A stretch of DNA of 13,544 nucleotides from Acidobacteriaceae bacterium (lineage in GTDB: Bacteria > Acidobacteriota > Terriglobia > Terriglobales > Acidobacteriaceae), in contig DAHUXF010000034.1 in NCBI GenBank assembly GCA_027307295.1, positions 1-13,544 of the forward strand, in the 5' to 3' direction. Positions 1 to 7,509 of the stretch are shown here, in pieces. The notes beneath the pieces were generated by a model. The model was not told where the DNA came from and did no database searches. It saw nothing but the letters and a program-made list of their open reading frames with translations. Position 1 is the first letter of the stretch. Every line of letters starts with the position of its first letter. The translations under genes were made by a program, and so were the position numbers.

Positions 1-1
1 C

Positions 2-130
2 TCGATCGAGGAGGCCCCCACCGGCCGGTTCATGCTCGGCGTCGGCGCCAGCGGCTCGCAGGGGTTGAGCGGCAACGTCCAGATCATCGAGCGGAACTTC
101 AACATCTTCAACGTCCCGCGCTCCTGGTCC
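2..130 (+). CDS. BamA/Omp85-like outer membrane protein, internal fragment (probably foreign to the rest of the contig)
   Basis: This open frame enters from the left edge and reads about 43 residues that resemble the start of the beta-barrel region of planctomycete-type BamA/Omp85 outer membrane assembly proteins. The pattern is TGRFMLGVGASGSQGLSGN, followed by an ERNFNIF-like strand and PRSW. In that family a 'tGrl.fGvGv.sdaGl.G.i.l.ErNFDi' stretch lies where the barrel begins. After the Ser codon at 128-130 the frame stays open to 268 but the residues stop resembling the family, and the opposite strand takes over with helicase coding. No start or stop belongs to this fragment. The stretch is visibly richer in GC than the DNA to its right. 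I read it as part of another gene joined here, most likely by misassembly. The family call rests on recall of the motif only. Confidence 0.55.
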
Positions 131-134
131 CAAG
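128..134. other. Probable chimeric junction (assembly join or rearrangement breakpoint)
   Basis: On the left, the + strand reads as an Omp85-like barrel fragment up to about 130. On the right, the - strand reads as the C-terminal region of an Lhr helicase from about 131. The helicase frame stays open to position 2, but left of the join it gives an Asp/Ala/Gly-rich string unlike the family. Neither gene ends properly at this point. The exact base is uncertain by a few nucleotides. Confidence 0.5.
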
Positions 135-3100
135 CCGCGTATTTCCTGCTCAGCGTCATGGTGCGCCGAGCGCACGCTGGGCAACGCCATCCACTCTGCT
201 TCATCGCGGACAAAAAATGTTATGGGCGCAACGCTGGTAGGCACCACCCGTCGCGTGCCGCTTGCTGACTCTTCCAGCATCGCCGGATGGGGTGAGAGCC
301 GTCCCCAGCCCACGGCCCCGGTGAGGCAGAGCTGGTCCAGCAGCGCGGGATCATAATTGCTCACGCGGCGGGCAAGCACCTGGCGCTCCCATGCGCTGGC
401 CGGGACTTCAAAACCCTGCAATTGCCGGAGCACCTGCAACGTGCCGTGCTCACCGCGCGTTTGCGAACCTGGAGCCACATGCTGCCAGCGCAGCAGCCAG
501 CGCATAAATGTCGCAGCAGTGACCGGCTCAATCTGCTTGCGCAGGCTGCCCAACGTCAGGCGGTGAATGCGGGCAAGCAGCCGCCGTTCTGACCATTGCG
601 TCTCTTCACCCAGAGTCTTATCAAAACTGCCGCGCAGGATGAGTCCCGTGGACTCAATTCGCAGTAAAGTCTTGTCGATTTCACTTACCGGCAGATGCAG
701 CAACCCTGCCAGTGTTGATGCATTCGTTGGCCCAAGATGCGCCAGCCAGCCAGTGGCCATCGCTTTGAGTGCGTCGTCAGCGGCAGGCGTGTCGCCATCT
801 ACTGCGGGAAGTTCGTCTTCAAACACAGCCTCAGGATAGATGGCTGAAAACGTCCGGGCCTTTTCAGCGGAGACCCAGAACCAAACCTGTCGGCTCTCTT
901 GTGCCATCGCCCCAGACTCAGAGCGTCCGTTGATGCTTGCTCTGCTGGCGCGGTGGGAATGCCGCAACTGCTTGAAGAAGGTATGCCACGCCTCAGCGGG
1001 ACTGCGGTGGTCCGGTGGAGCAAAAGTTTCCGGCAAAGCAATTAGAGTGTGCAGTGCGTCTGCCAGTTCGTCGGCATCGCGCACGTCCGGCCATGCGCCG
1101 GCCCGGACTTCAGCAATTGCCGCAGGATCGAGCGCCCCTACTTCCTGCAATACCGATTCCGGGAGCGTCCGCCTCATTTCCACGGCGCGGGCGCGGCGCT
1201 CTTCCAGCGGAGCATCATCAAGATAGGCGTATGGATTGCTGTTCAGGATCTCATGCGAGAAGACGGACGGCACCGGCGTATCCACGGCGATGCACTTGAT
1301 TTCACCGGAATTCATTTTGCGCAGGACATCTTTCAGACCTTCCAGGTCCAGGGCTTCCTGAAAAATATCTTTCATCACTTCGCGCAATAGCGGATGGTTG
1401 GGGACCTGGATGGGGCCATCCGCATTTTCCTGACACTGCGCCACATCCGGGAAAACCGACGCCAGTAAATCCGCCGAACGCGTACGCTGGACCTGAAGCG
1501 GAATCTTCTTGCCATTCCAGTAGCGCAGCAACGCCAGCGCGCGGTTGGCATCCCAGCGCCAGCGGGTTTCCAGCAGTGGAGACAGCAACGCGGCCTGCTG
1601 CAAAACTTCTTTTACCGTGTTCTCATGCAGAAAGTGGAAGACATCGCCCAGCGGAAAACTATGCTGCTCGGCCAGCGCGATGTTGACGCCATTGTCAGTG
1701 GCAGCGGCCTGCAACTCAAAGTTAAAAGAGACGCAGAAGCGCTTGCGCAAGGAAAGGCCCCAGGCCTTGTTGATCCGCGCGCCAAACGGAGCATGCACCA
1801 CCAGTTGCATGCCGCCGCCTTCATCGAAGAAGCGCTCGGCAATAACGGTGTTGGTGGTGGGCACCGCGCCCAGAACGGTGCGTCCGGTAGCAATGTATTC
1901 AATGGCTTGTTCCGCGCCGGAATCATCAAGGCCGCATTCCCGTTTGAGCCACTCCACAGCATTGAGCGTTTCCGGCGACTTCTGATTCACAAAGCCGGGC
2001 ACCGTGTGCAGCGTCATGTCACTGATGGTTTGCCGCAGTTCACCTATTTGATGGGAGAGTTCCTCCGTTCGTCCGGGCGCCTCTCCCAGCCAGAAAGGGA
2101 TGGAGGGCGGCGCTCCGTGGGCATCTTCCACCAGTACGCGTCCGGCGGCTTCAATGCGGCGAATACGCCAGCTGGTGTTGCCCAGCAGGACGATATCGCC
2201 CTTCATGCTCTCTACGGCAAAGTCTTCATGCAATGTGCCGACCACGGTGCCTTCCGGCTCGGCGACCACCGTATAGAGGGCGGTTTCAGGGATTGCGCCG
2301 CCGTTCATAATCGCGATCATGCGAGCGCCCCGGCGCGCCTTGAGCCGGTTGTTGACGCGGTCGCGGTAAAGATACGCGCCAAAGCGCCCGCGCTGTGAAG
2401 CGATGCCATCAGCCAGCATGGCCAGAAGATCGTCAAAGTCCTTGCGCTCCAGGTCACGATACGGATAAGCGCCTTTCATCAGCGCAAACAGTTCATCCTC
2501 CCCCCATTCTTCAGCGGAACATACGGCAACAATCTGTTGCGCCAGGATATCGAGTGGGGCTTCTGGAATGATGAGACGGTCCAGCTCACCCTTATGTATG
2601 GAGCGGACCAGCGCGGCGCATTCGATCAGTTCATCGCGCGTGGTAGGGAAAAAGCGGCCTTTGGGAATTGCGCCACGCCAGTGGCCGGCACGGCCAAAGC
2701 GCTGCAACGCTACGCCAATGGAGCGCGGCGAGCCAATGTGCAATGCCAGATCAACATGGCCAATATCAATGCCAAGCTCAAGTGAGGCTGTAGCAACCAG
2801 AACTTTCAGCTCGCCGTTTTTGAGCTTGTTCTCAGCCTCCAGGCGCAGCTTGCGGGCCAGGCTGCCATGATGTGCGCCAACCACGTCCTCAACCAGACGC
2901 TCCGCCAGATTGAAGGCAATACGCTCTGACAAGCGGCGCGTATTTACAAAAATCAGCGTTGAGCGATGCGCCTGCACCAGCTCGGTGATGCGAGCGTAAA
3001 CCTCATCCCAAAGATCATTGCTGGCGATGGGGCCAAGCTCCTGTCCTGGGACCTCAATGGCCAGGTCCATGGCGCGCTTATGGCCCACGTCCACAATGAC

Positions 3101-3787
3101 CGGATCAGGCCGGCCATTGCCGGTGAGGAAATGCGCGACTGTCGTAATCGGCTTCTGCGTGGCGGAAAGGCCGATGCGCACGGCGCGGCTGCCGGTAAGT
3201 GCGTCCAACCGCTCCAGAGACAATGCAAGATGCGCGCCGCGTTTGTCGTCGGCCACATCATGGATTTCGTCCACAATGATGGTGTTCACGTCGGACAAAA
3301 TGCCCCTGCTCTTTTGTGCGGTAAGCAAAATGTAGAGCGATTCCGGCGTGGTCACCAGAATATGCGGAGGGCGCTTGAGCATGCGCTGGCGGTCCTGCAT
3401 GAGCGTATCACCGGTGCGCACGGCCACGCGGATGGCCGGCATCAAAAGCCCATTTTCCCCGGCCAGGGCCGTGATCTCACTCAACGGGCCTTCCAGGTTC
3501 TTCTGGATATCATTGCCCAAGGCCTTCAAAGGCGAGACATACAGAATATGCGTGCGGTCAGTAAGATTGCCGCTCAGTGCCTGGCGCACGAGCCGGTCAA
3601 TGCAGATAAGAAATGCCGCCAGGGTCTTGCCGGACCCCGTGGGTGCGGAGATAAGCGTTGTGCGTCCCGCAAGAATGTGCGGCCAGCCCTGCTCCTGCGG
3701 CTCAGTGGGTGTTCCAAATTTGCTGATGAACCATTCCTGCACCAGGTGATGGGCCCAGGCCAGGGATTCCGGAACGGGAGAAAGCAT
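131..3787 (-). CDS. lhr: Lhr-like superfamily 2 ATP-dependent helicase (C-terminus missing)
   Basis: This is a large DEAD/DEAH-type helicase of the Lhr family, which unwinds nucleic acid with ATP and is linked to DNA repair. About 1219 residues are present, read without a stop from the ATG at 3787. Visible motifs are Walker A, PTGSGKT, with GSGKT at residues 51-55; DEIH (motif II) at 173-176; SAT (motif III) at 208-210; the SLELGIDIG motif V region; and QRFGRAGH (motif VI) at 362-369. Beyond the RecA-like core, the long Lhr-specific part is recognisable, including a GKKIPLQVQRTRSADLLASV-type stretch and an IQVPNHPLLREV stretch, which match the DEAD/H-associated region. Full-length members usually run to about 1400-1500 residues, so the C-terminal 200-300 residues are lost at the join near 131. 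The start has no Shine-Dalgarno sequence; a TAAAAT box sits only six bases upstream. The start fits the family, because the QWP-like motif lies about 35 residues in. Confidence 0.9.
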
Positions 3788-3793
3788 TTTTCT

Positions 3794-3799
3794 ATTTTA
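3794..3799 (-). promoter_or_regulatory. Candidate -10 box for leaderless lhr transcript
   Basis: On the - strand TAAAAT ends six bases before the lhr ATG, and there is no purine-rich ribosome binding site in between. A -10 element at this spacing would place the transcription start at or next to the A of the start codon. A matching -35 at 17 bp is not evident, so this is a weak call. Confidence 0.3.
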
Positions 3800-3903
3800 G
3801 CCGTTATTCGTAAAACTTTCGCCAACATTTTTTGACATTAAATTAATAGGTGAAAAGGAAAAAGCAGGCCAACGCGTCCCGCGCTCACCGCCGCAAAAGC
3901 TGA

Positions 3904-4185
3904 CTACTTGCCTCTGAGCCGCTTTTCGAGAGCGATGCGGACTTTGCCAAATTGCGCGTGATCGTTGTTCTCAACTGATTCAAGCGAGTTGAGCAATCCA
4001 GTGTTGATTTCAAGTTGGACTTCTTGAGTCAGCCCGCGCATTTCCCGCAGATCGCGGGCCGTGAAAAGCCCAGTTTTATCCAGTGCGTCCAGCCGTTGGA
4101 CAATCAAATCGAATGAACGATTCAGCAGGAAAAGTAGCCTGTAAACCGATGCCCGTTCGTTGCTTGTAAGTGTAGGTGCTGTCAT
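3904..4185 (-). CDS. Small helical protein of unknown function (93 aa)
   Basis: I do not recognise this family. The 93-residue product has no signal peptide, no transmembrane segment and no Cys. It looks entirely alpha-helical. A first amphipathic helix spans about residues 9-36 (NERASVYRLLFLLNRSFDLI onward), a second about 42-71 (FTARDLREMRGLTQEVQLEI onward), and a short basic third ends in KRLRGK. The gene is divergent from an XRE-type regulator, and the 65-bp space between the two start codons holds a perfect palindrome, so the pair is probably co-regulated. The protein may be a partner or target of the regulator, but nothing in its sequence shows enzymatic motifs. The start is the only ATG near the N-terminus and its ribosome binding site is weak. 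Confidence 0.65.
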   Translation of the reverse strand: MTAPTLTSNERASVYRLLFLLNRSFDLIVQRLDALDKTGLFTARDLREMRGLTQEVQLEINTGLLNSLESVENNDHAQFGKVRIALEKRLRGK

Positions 4186-4199
4186 CGTAGATTCTTAGG

Positions 4200-4215
4200 T
4201 TGTACTATAGTACAA
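4200..4215. promoter_or_regulatory. Perfect 16-bp palindrome in the divergent promoter region (candidate operator)
   Basis: TTGTACTATAGTACAA is identical to its reverse complement. It contains TATAGT (5 of 6 matches to a -10 box) on each strand, so it could overlap the -10 elements of both the XRE gene (start 4251) and the divergent small gene (start 4185). A dimeric XRE protein made by the adjacent gene is the natural candidate to bind here and repress both directions. That role is inferred from position and symmetry. Only one copy of the site was seen in the gap. Confidence 0.5.
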
Positions 4216-4250
4216 GTGTAAATAGACATCTTAGCGCTGATCCTTAGAGG

Positions 4251-4466
4251 ATGTCCACCGATATTTCCAAACGATTCGGGGCGCGGATTCGGGATTTACG
4301 CCTTGAAAAGAAAATGCGGCAGGTTGATCTGGCCGAACGGGTTGGGATTCAAGAGGCTTACCTGTCCACCGTGGAGAGTGGGAAGAAAGAGCCGTGCCTG
4401 GAAGTTATAAAAATGCTGGCGGATGGCTTGGGTGTATCGCTGAGAAGATTATTTTGGGATTTGTGA
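4251..4466 (+). CDS. XRE-family helix-turn-helix transcriptional regulator
   Basis: The 71-residue protein is a single lambda-repressor/Cro-like HTH domain and nothing more. The first helix holds FGARIRDLRLEK (residues 9-20). The HTH proper is QVDLAERVGI followed by the recognition helix around QEAYLSTVESGKK (residues 34-46). The closing part is LADGLGVSLRRLF (56-68), the usual ending of such domains. Proteins of this size act as dimeric repressors or as controller proteins of small accessory loci. The start is fixed by an in-frame TAG at 4245-4247. The purine-rich AGAGG touches the ATG with no spacer, so ribosome binding here is unusual. Its likely operator is the palindrome at 4200-4215. 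Confidence 0.9.
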   Translation: MSTDISKRFGARIRDLRLEKKMRQVDLAERVGIQEAYLSTVESGKKEPCLEVIKMLADGLGVSLRRLFWDL

Positions 4467-4594
4467 ATACCCTGTCGAATCGCGATAATCGCTAGACCTA
4501 AACCGGCCACGCAGTGCGGGCCCATCTTTCCAGCCATTACCACTGTATATGTGGCCAGCAAAAAACAATGATTTCTCCCTGGCTCTTTTGGGTT

Positions 4595-6070
4595 TCAGTT
4601 CTTTGCGGCCACCTGATGCTCTTGAGCACGATAGGAGAAAACCACCATCGCCTCTTCCACCGTGGGGATCTTCCAATCCAACAACCTGATGCGCGATTCT
4701 TCCGCCGCATCTTTCGCCTTGGTTTTTTGATATGCCCCTATCAGCAGCCGGATGGACACGGGATTCATAAAGTCCTGTTCCAGTTGGGTCACTGCATCAT
4801 CGTATTTTTTCTGCGTCAGCAGCAGTGTGCCATAGGCCCCGCTATAGGTCCTTTGAATGCTGATGGTGCCTGAATTGGCCATCTGCTCAAGCTGGGCCAG
4901 AAACTTTTTTGCGGCCCCCAGGTCTTTCGCGGAAACGGCGTGTTCCACGCGGGAGCGCAGGATGCGCGCCTGCTCTTCATCCAGGTCTGATTTGGCAACT
5001 TCATCTTTATGCTTGGTCAGGATGAACTCTGCCTGGTCAAGCAACTTCGACGCCGGGTCCTGGTTGGGCTGATACATGGCCATAATGCGGTAGGCGCGGG
5101 CTTCCCAGACCCACTGTCCCATGTCATGCGCACTTGCCGCGGCCTGCCTGTAGGCTTTGTCAGCTTCGTCGTACTGCTGCTCGCGCAGGTAGGTCATGGC
5201 GGCTTTCTGCATATATTCCGCTTTCAATCCGTTGCCAGGCGCGTCATGGATAGCTTTTTCATATTCCGCGCGCGCACGCTCTTCCTGCCCCATCACAGCG
5301 TAGGTCTCGCCCAGTTCTTTCTGGGAGATATAAAAAGTAGGATCGATCTTTAAAGCTATGTGATATTGCGCCAGGGCGTCCTCAAACCGTCCGGAGAGCC
5401 GCAACATTTCGCCGTAAGAATCATGCGGGTTGGGTTCATTGGGCAGAAGCTTCACATACTTCTCCATCGACTCAATGGCCTTTTCATATTCCCGGCTGCG
5501 CGAGTACAGATAGCCCATCTGGTTGTAAGCGGTCGCATAGCCCGGGTCCTGGGCCAGCGCCTGGAGCGTGAATTTTTTTGACCGCTCATACTCGTCAATC
5601 TTGTAGAGCCAGTAACCGATGAGGAAATTGAGCCGCTTGTCCCTGGGATACATCTGGGCCAGGTCATTCATGGCCTGTATGCCCTGAACGTAATTATTTT
5701 CGTGGACGCCTGCCATCCAGCGGATCATGGCTTGTTCCGCCGGCGTTACGGATCCTATCAATGCCTTGGCTTTGGCGCGGTCCTGGCTCTCTTCCGCCGG
5801 ATCAGTCGTGGTAAAGCATATCCAGGTGTAGGCCAGGGCAAAGTTCGGGTCCAGGGATATCGCTTCATGCCAGTCTCGCAACGCGAAGTTCCAGCGATGG
5901 TTTTCATAATGGACCATGCCGGTCTCAAAATATCGCGCAGCAGCGGCTGACGATGTGGTCACGGGGAACCTGCCATCTTGCCTGGCAGGAGAAGTATTGG
6001 GCGTCTCAGCATAGGTCACTGATGCCAGGACCAGCAAAAACACAGTAACGCCCAGGTTGGGAATTCGCAT
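4595..6070 (-). CDS. Secreted tetratricopeptide-repeat protein
   Basis: The 491-residue protein has an N-terminal signal peptide, with a hydrophobic stretch at about residues 8-19 and a likely cut after TYA at about 21. It is therefore expected in the periplasm or attached to the envelope. The body is a series of TPR units, clearest at residues 43-80 (YFETGMVHYENHRW, then DPNFALAY), 145-180, 181-214 (AYNQMGYLYSRSREYEKAIE), 215-248 and 249-280. More degenerate repeats continue to about 470. No catalytic domain is visible. TPR arrays act as protein-protein scaffolds, and similar exported TPR proteins are common in Acidobacteriota. The gene lies downstream of the redox cluster on the same strand but is separated by 205 bp, so it may have its own promoter. 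Its start codon lies in one arm of a 9-bp inverted repeat, with the ribosome binding site GAGG in the loop. Confidence 0.88.
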   Translation of the reverse strand: MRIPNLGVTVFLLVLASVTYAETPNTSPARQDGRFPVTTSSAAAARYFETGMVHYENHRWNFALRDWHEAISLDPNFALAYTWICFTTTDPAEESQDRAKAKALIGSVTPAEQAMIRWMAGVHENNYVQGIQAMNDLAQMYPRDKRLNFLIGYWLYKIDEYERSKKFTLQALAQDPGYATAYNQMGYLYSRSREYEKAIESMEKYVKLLPNEPNPHDSYGEMLRLSGRFEDALAQYHIALKIDPTFYISQKELGETYAVMGQEERARAEYEKAIHDAPGNGLKAEYMQKAAMTYLREQQYDEADKAYRQAAASAHDMGQWVWEARAYRIMAMYQPNQDPASKLLDQAEFILTKHKDEVAKSDLDEEQARILRSRVEHAVSAKDLGAAKKFLAQLEQMANSGTISIQRTYSGAYGTLLLTQKKYDDAVTQLEQDFMNPVSIRLLIGAYQKTKAKDAAEESRIRLLDWKIPTVEEAMVVFSYRAQEHQVAAKN

Positions 6071-6109
6071 AAGAGGTGGTCCTCAAACCGCCATTCTGGG
6101 CCTCTTATG
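6068..6109 (-). repeat. 9-bp inverted repeat covering the TPR gene start codon
   Basis: The arms CATAAGAGG (6068-6076) and CCTCTTATG (6101-6109) are perfect reverse complements with a 24-base loop. In the transcript the ATG of the TPR gene lies in the 3' arm and the GAGG ribosome binding site lies in the loop, so folding would hide the start codon. A 9-bp repeat at this spacing can occur by chance in a window this size. Confidence 0.4.
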
Positions 6110-6275
6110 GGAAATCAACAACGTCACTGTAGTAACGATGGGGACGGGCCTGACTTCCGCCGTTATGCTGTAAAGCAATCAGGCAGGCTTGCCGCGGAAG
6201 ACCATCTCAAAAACGTCTCTGTTACTCTATGTCTATTACTTTGAGCAGATTAGCCCATAGAGTGCAGGAAAGCTG

Positions 6276-6665
6276 TTACTTGTCCTCAACCATGTTGAGC
6301 ACATGCAAGGTATGCGTCCTTGCATCCAAAGTCGCGTTGACCTTGACCTTTTTTCCGGCAAACGGCTCAGGCTGGAGCTGGTCTTCAAGTTTATAAACTT
6401 CGTCCTTAACCACCAGCACGTATGTTCCACCCATGTCTTTCACGCAATGCTGGGTGCAGCTTGTTTCGTCGCTGGCGCCTTGTATACCGCGTTTGGTCAT
6501 CCAGTCATGGGAATGAGCATCCGAGTGGACGTTGTACGCGCATTGACTGTCCATGATTGCGCCATGCAGATTCACCAGCGCATCTTTTTCCTTGTCCTTG
6601 CCAAATGTGTAAGACGCTATCAAGACGATGACCAAAGACGAAATAATTTTTGTTTTACCTAGCAT
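6276..6665 (-). CDS. DUF5818-like small secreted protein
   Basis: The product of about 129 residues has a signal peptide (KIISSLVIVLIASYTFG) followed by a compact domain of the type GAIMDSQCAY, a HDWMTKRGI segment, SCTQHCVKDMGG, then YVLVVKDEVYKLEDQLQPEP and a C-terminal FAGKKVKVNATLDARTHTLHV strand pair. This order (an 'imDsqCa' motif, 'C...CvkaGgkfvl', 'Y.L.dq..p..faG.kVkVtGtld') matches the DUF5818-type secreted proteins I associate with Acidobacteriota; their function is unknown to me. Three Cys in the mature part suggest a disulfide or metal site. It is the last gene of the run that includes the CuA protein, 85 bp after it. Two starts are possible: ATG at 6665 with GAGG six bases before, or an in-frame TTG at 6677 with an ideal AAAGGAGG seven bases before. 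An upstream ATG at 6719 lacks comparable support. Confidence 0.75.
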   Translation of the reverse strand: MLGKTKIISSLVIVLIASYTFGKDKEKDALVNLHGAIMDSQCAYNVHSDAHSHDWMTKRGIQGASDETSCTQHCVKDMGGTYVLVVKDEVYKLEDQLQPEPFAGKKVKVNATLDARTHTLHVLNMVEDK

Positions 6666-6684
6666 GTGCTTCCTCAAAGGTTGT

Positions 6685-6692
6685 CCTCCTTT
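6685..6692 (-). promoter_or_regulatory. Strong Shine-Dalgarno sequence favouring a TTG start at 6677
   Basis: On the - strand AAAGGAGG is followed by a 7-base spacer and then TTG (6677-6675), which is in frame with the DUF5818-like protein. This is the best ribosome binding site in the cluster. If used, the protein gains four residues (TTG-encoded Met, Arg, Lys, His) before the ATG at 6665, which only lengthens the positively charged start of the signal peptide. Confidence 0.55.
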
Positions 6693-6750
6693 ACGCTTCT
6701 GATTACGCAGGAACAACATTCAACAACCATCCATATGAAATTGAAGTTTT

Positions 6751-7185
6751 TCAGGGCGTCACAACAAATTTAATGCGCATACCTTCATGGTCTTCACTGC
6801 ATATAACAGTGCACAAGACCTCATATTCGCCTGGCTCTCCGGGAGCTGTAAGATTGAATTCCTGCATGCCCGGCTTAAGCTCAAGGTTCCAACCCGGAAT
6901 TTTGCCGTGGTCTTTCGCCCGCAGCAGCGTAAAGCCATGGACTGTGCCGTCGCGGTTCCAGGTCTTGCCTTTCCGCGCAACAATCCGCAGAAGAACAGAC
7001 TCTCCCGCCTTGACGGTAATTTCCGGTTTGCTCTGCCCGGCAATTTTGAACACGCTGTCTTTGTCCGCCAGGACTTCAATCACATGGACCTGACTGACCG
7101 CCAGCTTGGCAGCCAGCAGGAGCACAATGCCGAGCATGCAAAGCATGGCCGGTCTTTTGCGGAATGAAATGGAGAGTTTTCGCAT
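6751..7185 (-). CDS. Exported cupredoxin with a CuA-type (cytochrome oxidase subunit II-like) copper site
   Basis: The 144-residue protein has one N-terminal hydrophobic segment (about residues 14-31, ending AVSQ), acting as a signal peptide or anchor, and then a single cupredoxin domain. The ligand set of a binuclear CuA centre is complete. His83 lies in TVHGF, and the C-terminal loop is C125-x3-C129-x3-H133-x2-M136 (CTVICSEDHEGM). This is the spacing seen in cytochrome oxidase subunit II and nitrous oxide reductase. The Glu usual between the two Cys is Val here, but that residue binds through its backbone. CuA centres accept electrons from cytochrome c. There are no two-helix membrane hairpin and no oxidase subunit I nearby, so it is not an ordinary CoxB. 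The gene begins 12 bp after the cytochrome c gene ends, which suggests direct partnership. A mononuclear or copper-carrier role is also possible. Confidence 0.8.
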   Translation of the reverse strand: MRKLSISFRKRPAMLCMLGIVLLLAAKLAVSQVHVIEVLADKDSVFKIAGQSKPEITVKAGESVLLRIVARKGKTWNRDGTVHGFTLLRAKDHGKIPGWNLELKPGMQEFNLTAPGEPGEYEVLCTVICSEDHEGMRIKFVVTP

Positions 7186-7197
7186 GGGATGAATGGA

Positions 7198-7509
7198 TTA
7201 TTGGGCCATGTAGCGCAGAATCTGCCGCCGGTCTTCGTCTGTAATATTGGCGCGAACACGCATGTGCCGCACAATGGTTGCGACCATGCGCGGGGCGAAC
7301 TTGGGAGGCGCCATATGGCAGCGTCCGCAGTTGGCTCGAAATCTTTTTTCGCCTTCCAGACGCATGTCTTCGTCCTGCGTGCTGCCTCCTGAAGTGGCCG
7401 TCACAGCAGGCGCTGGAGAATCCTTGCTGCCAGTTCCGGCAAAGGCGGAGACGGCCAGCAGAAGCGCAAATGCAAAAAATGCGGCAACAACAAAACGGTT
7501 CATCTTCAC
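7198..7509 (-). CDS. Small monoheme c-type cytochrome
   Basis: The 103-residue protein has a signal peptide (hydrophobic residues 7-21, cut near AFA) and a Ser/Thr/Pro/Ala-rich linker to about residue 45, followed by a minimal cytochrome c fold. The heme-binding motif is CGRCH at residues 61-65. The likely distal ligand is Met83 in RHMRVRANIT, followed by the usual closing helix (DEDRRQILRYM). It is a periplasmic electron carrier. The start is a GTG at 7509 that overlaps the stop codon of the upstream beta-barrel gene (GTGA), with GGGAGG five bases before it. An ATG two codons later is the alternative. This tight overlap implies translational coupling. Together with the adjacent CuA protein it makes a split version of the cytochrome-CuA pair that is fused in caa3-type oxidase subunit II. 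Confidence 0.88.
   Translation of the reverse strand: MKMNRFVVAAFFAFALLLAVSAFAGTGSKDSPAPAVTATSGGSTQDEDMRLEGEKRFRANCGRCHMAPPKFAPRMVATIVRHMRVRANITDEDRRQILRYMAQ

Noticed and set aside
1545..2398. Long + strand open frames opposite the helicase gene (for example 1625-2398)
   Set aside because: The - strand reads a continuous, family-typical Lhr protein through the whole stretch; the + strand products show no recognisable domain and are antisense shadows.
131..3787. Helicase as a frameshifted pseudogene
   Set aside because: Translation on the - strand runs in one frame with motifs I to VI and the Lhr-specific region in order; only the C-terminal end is lost at the contig join.
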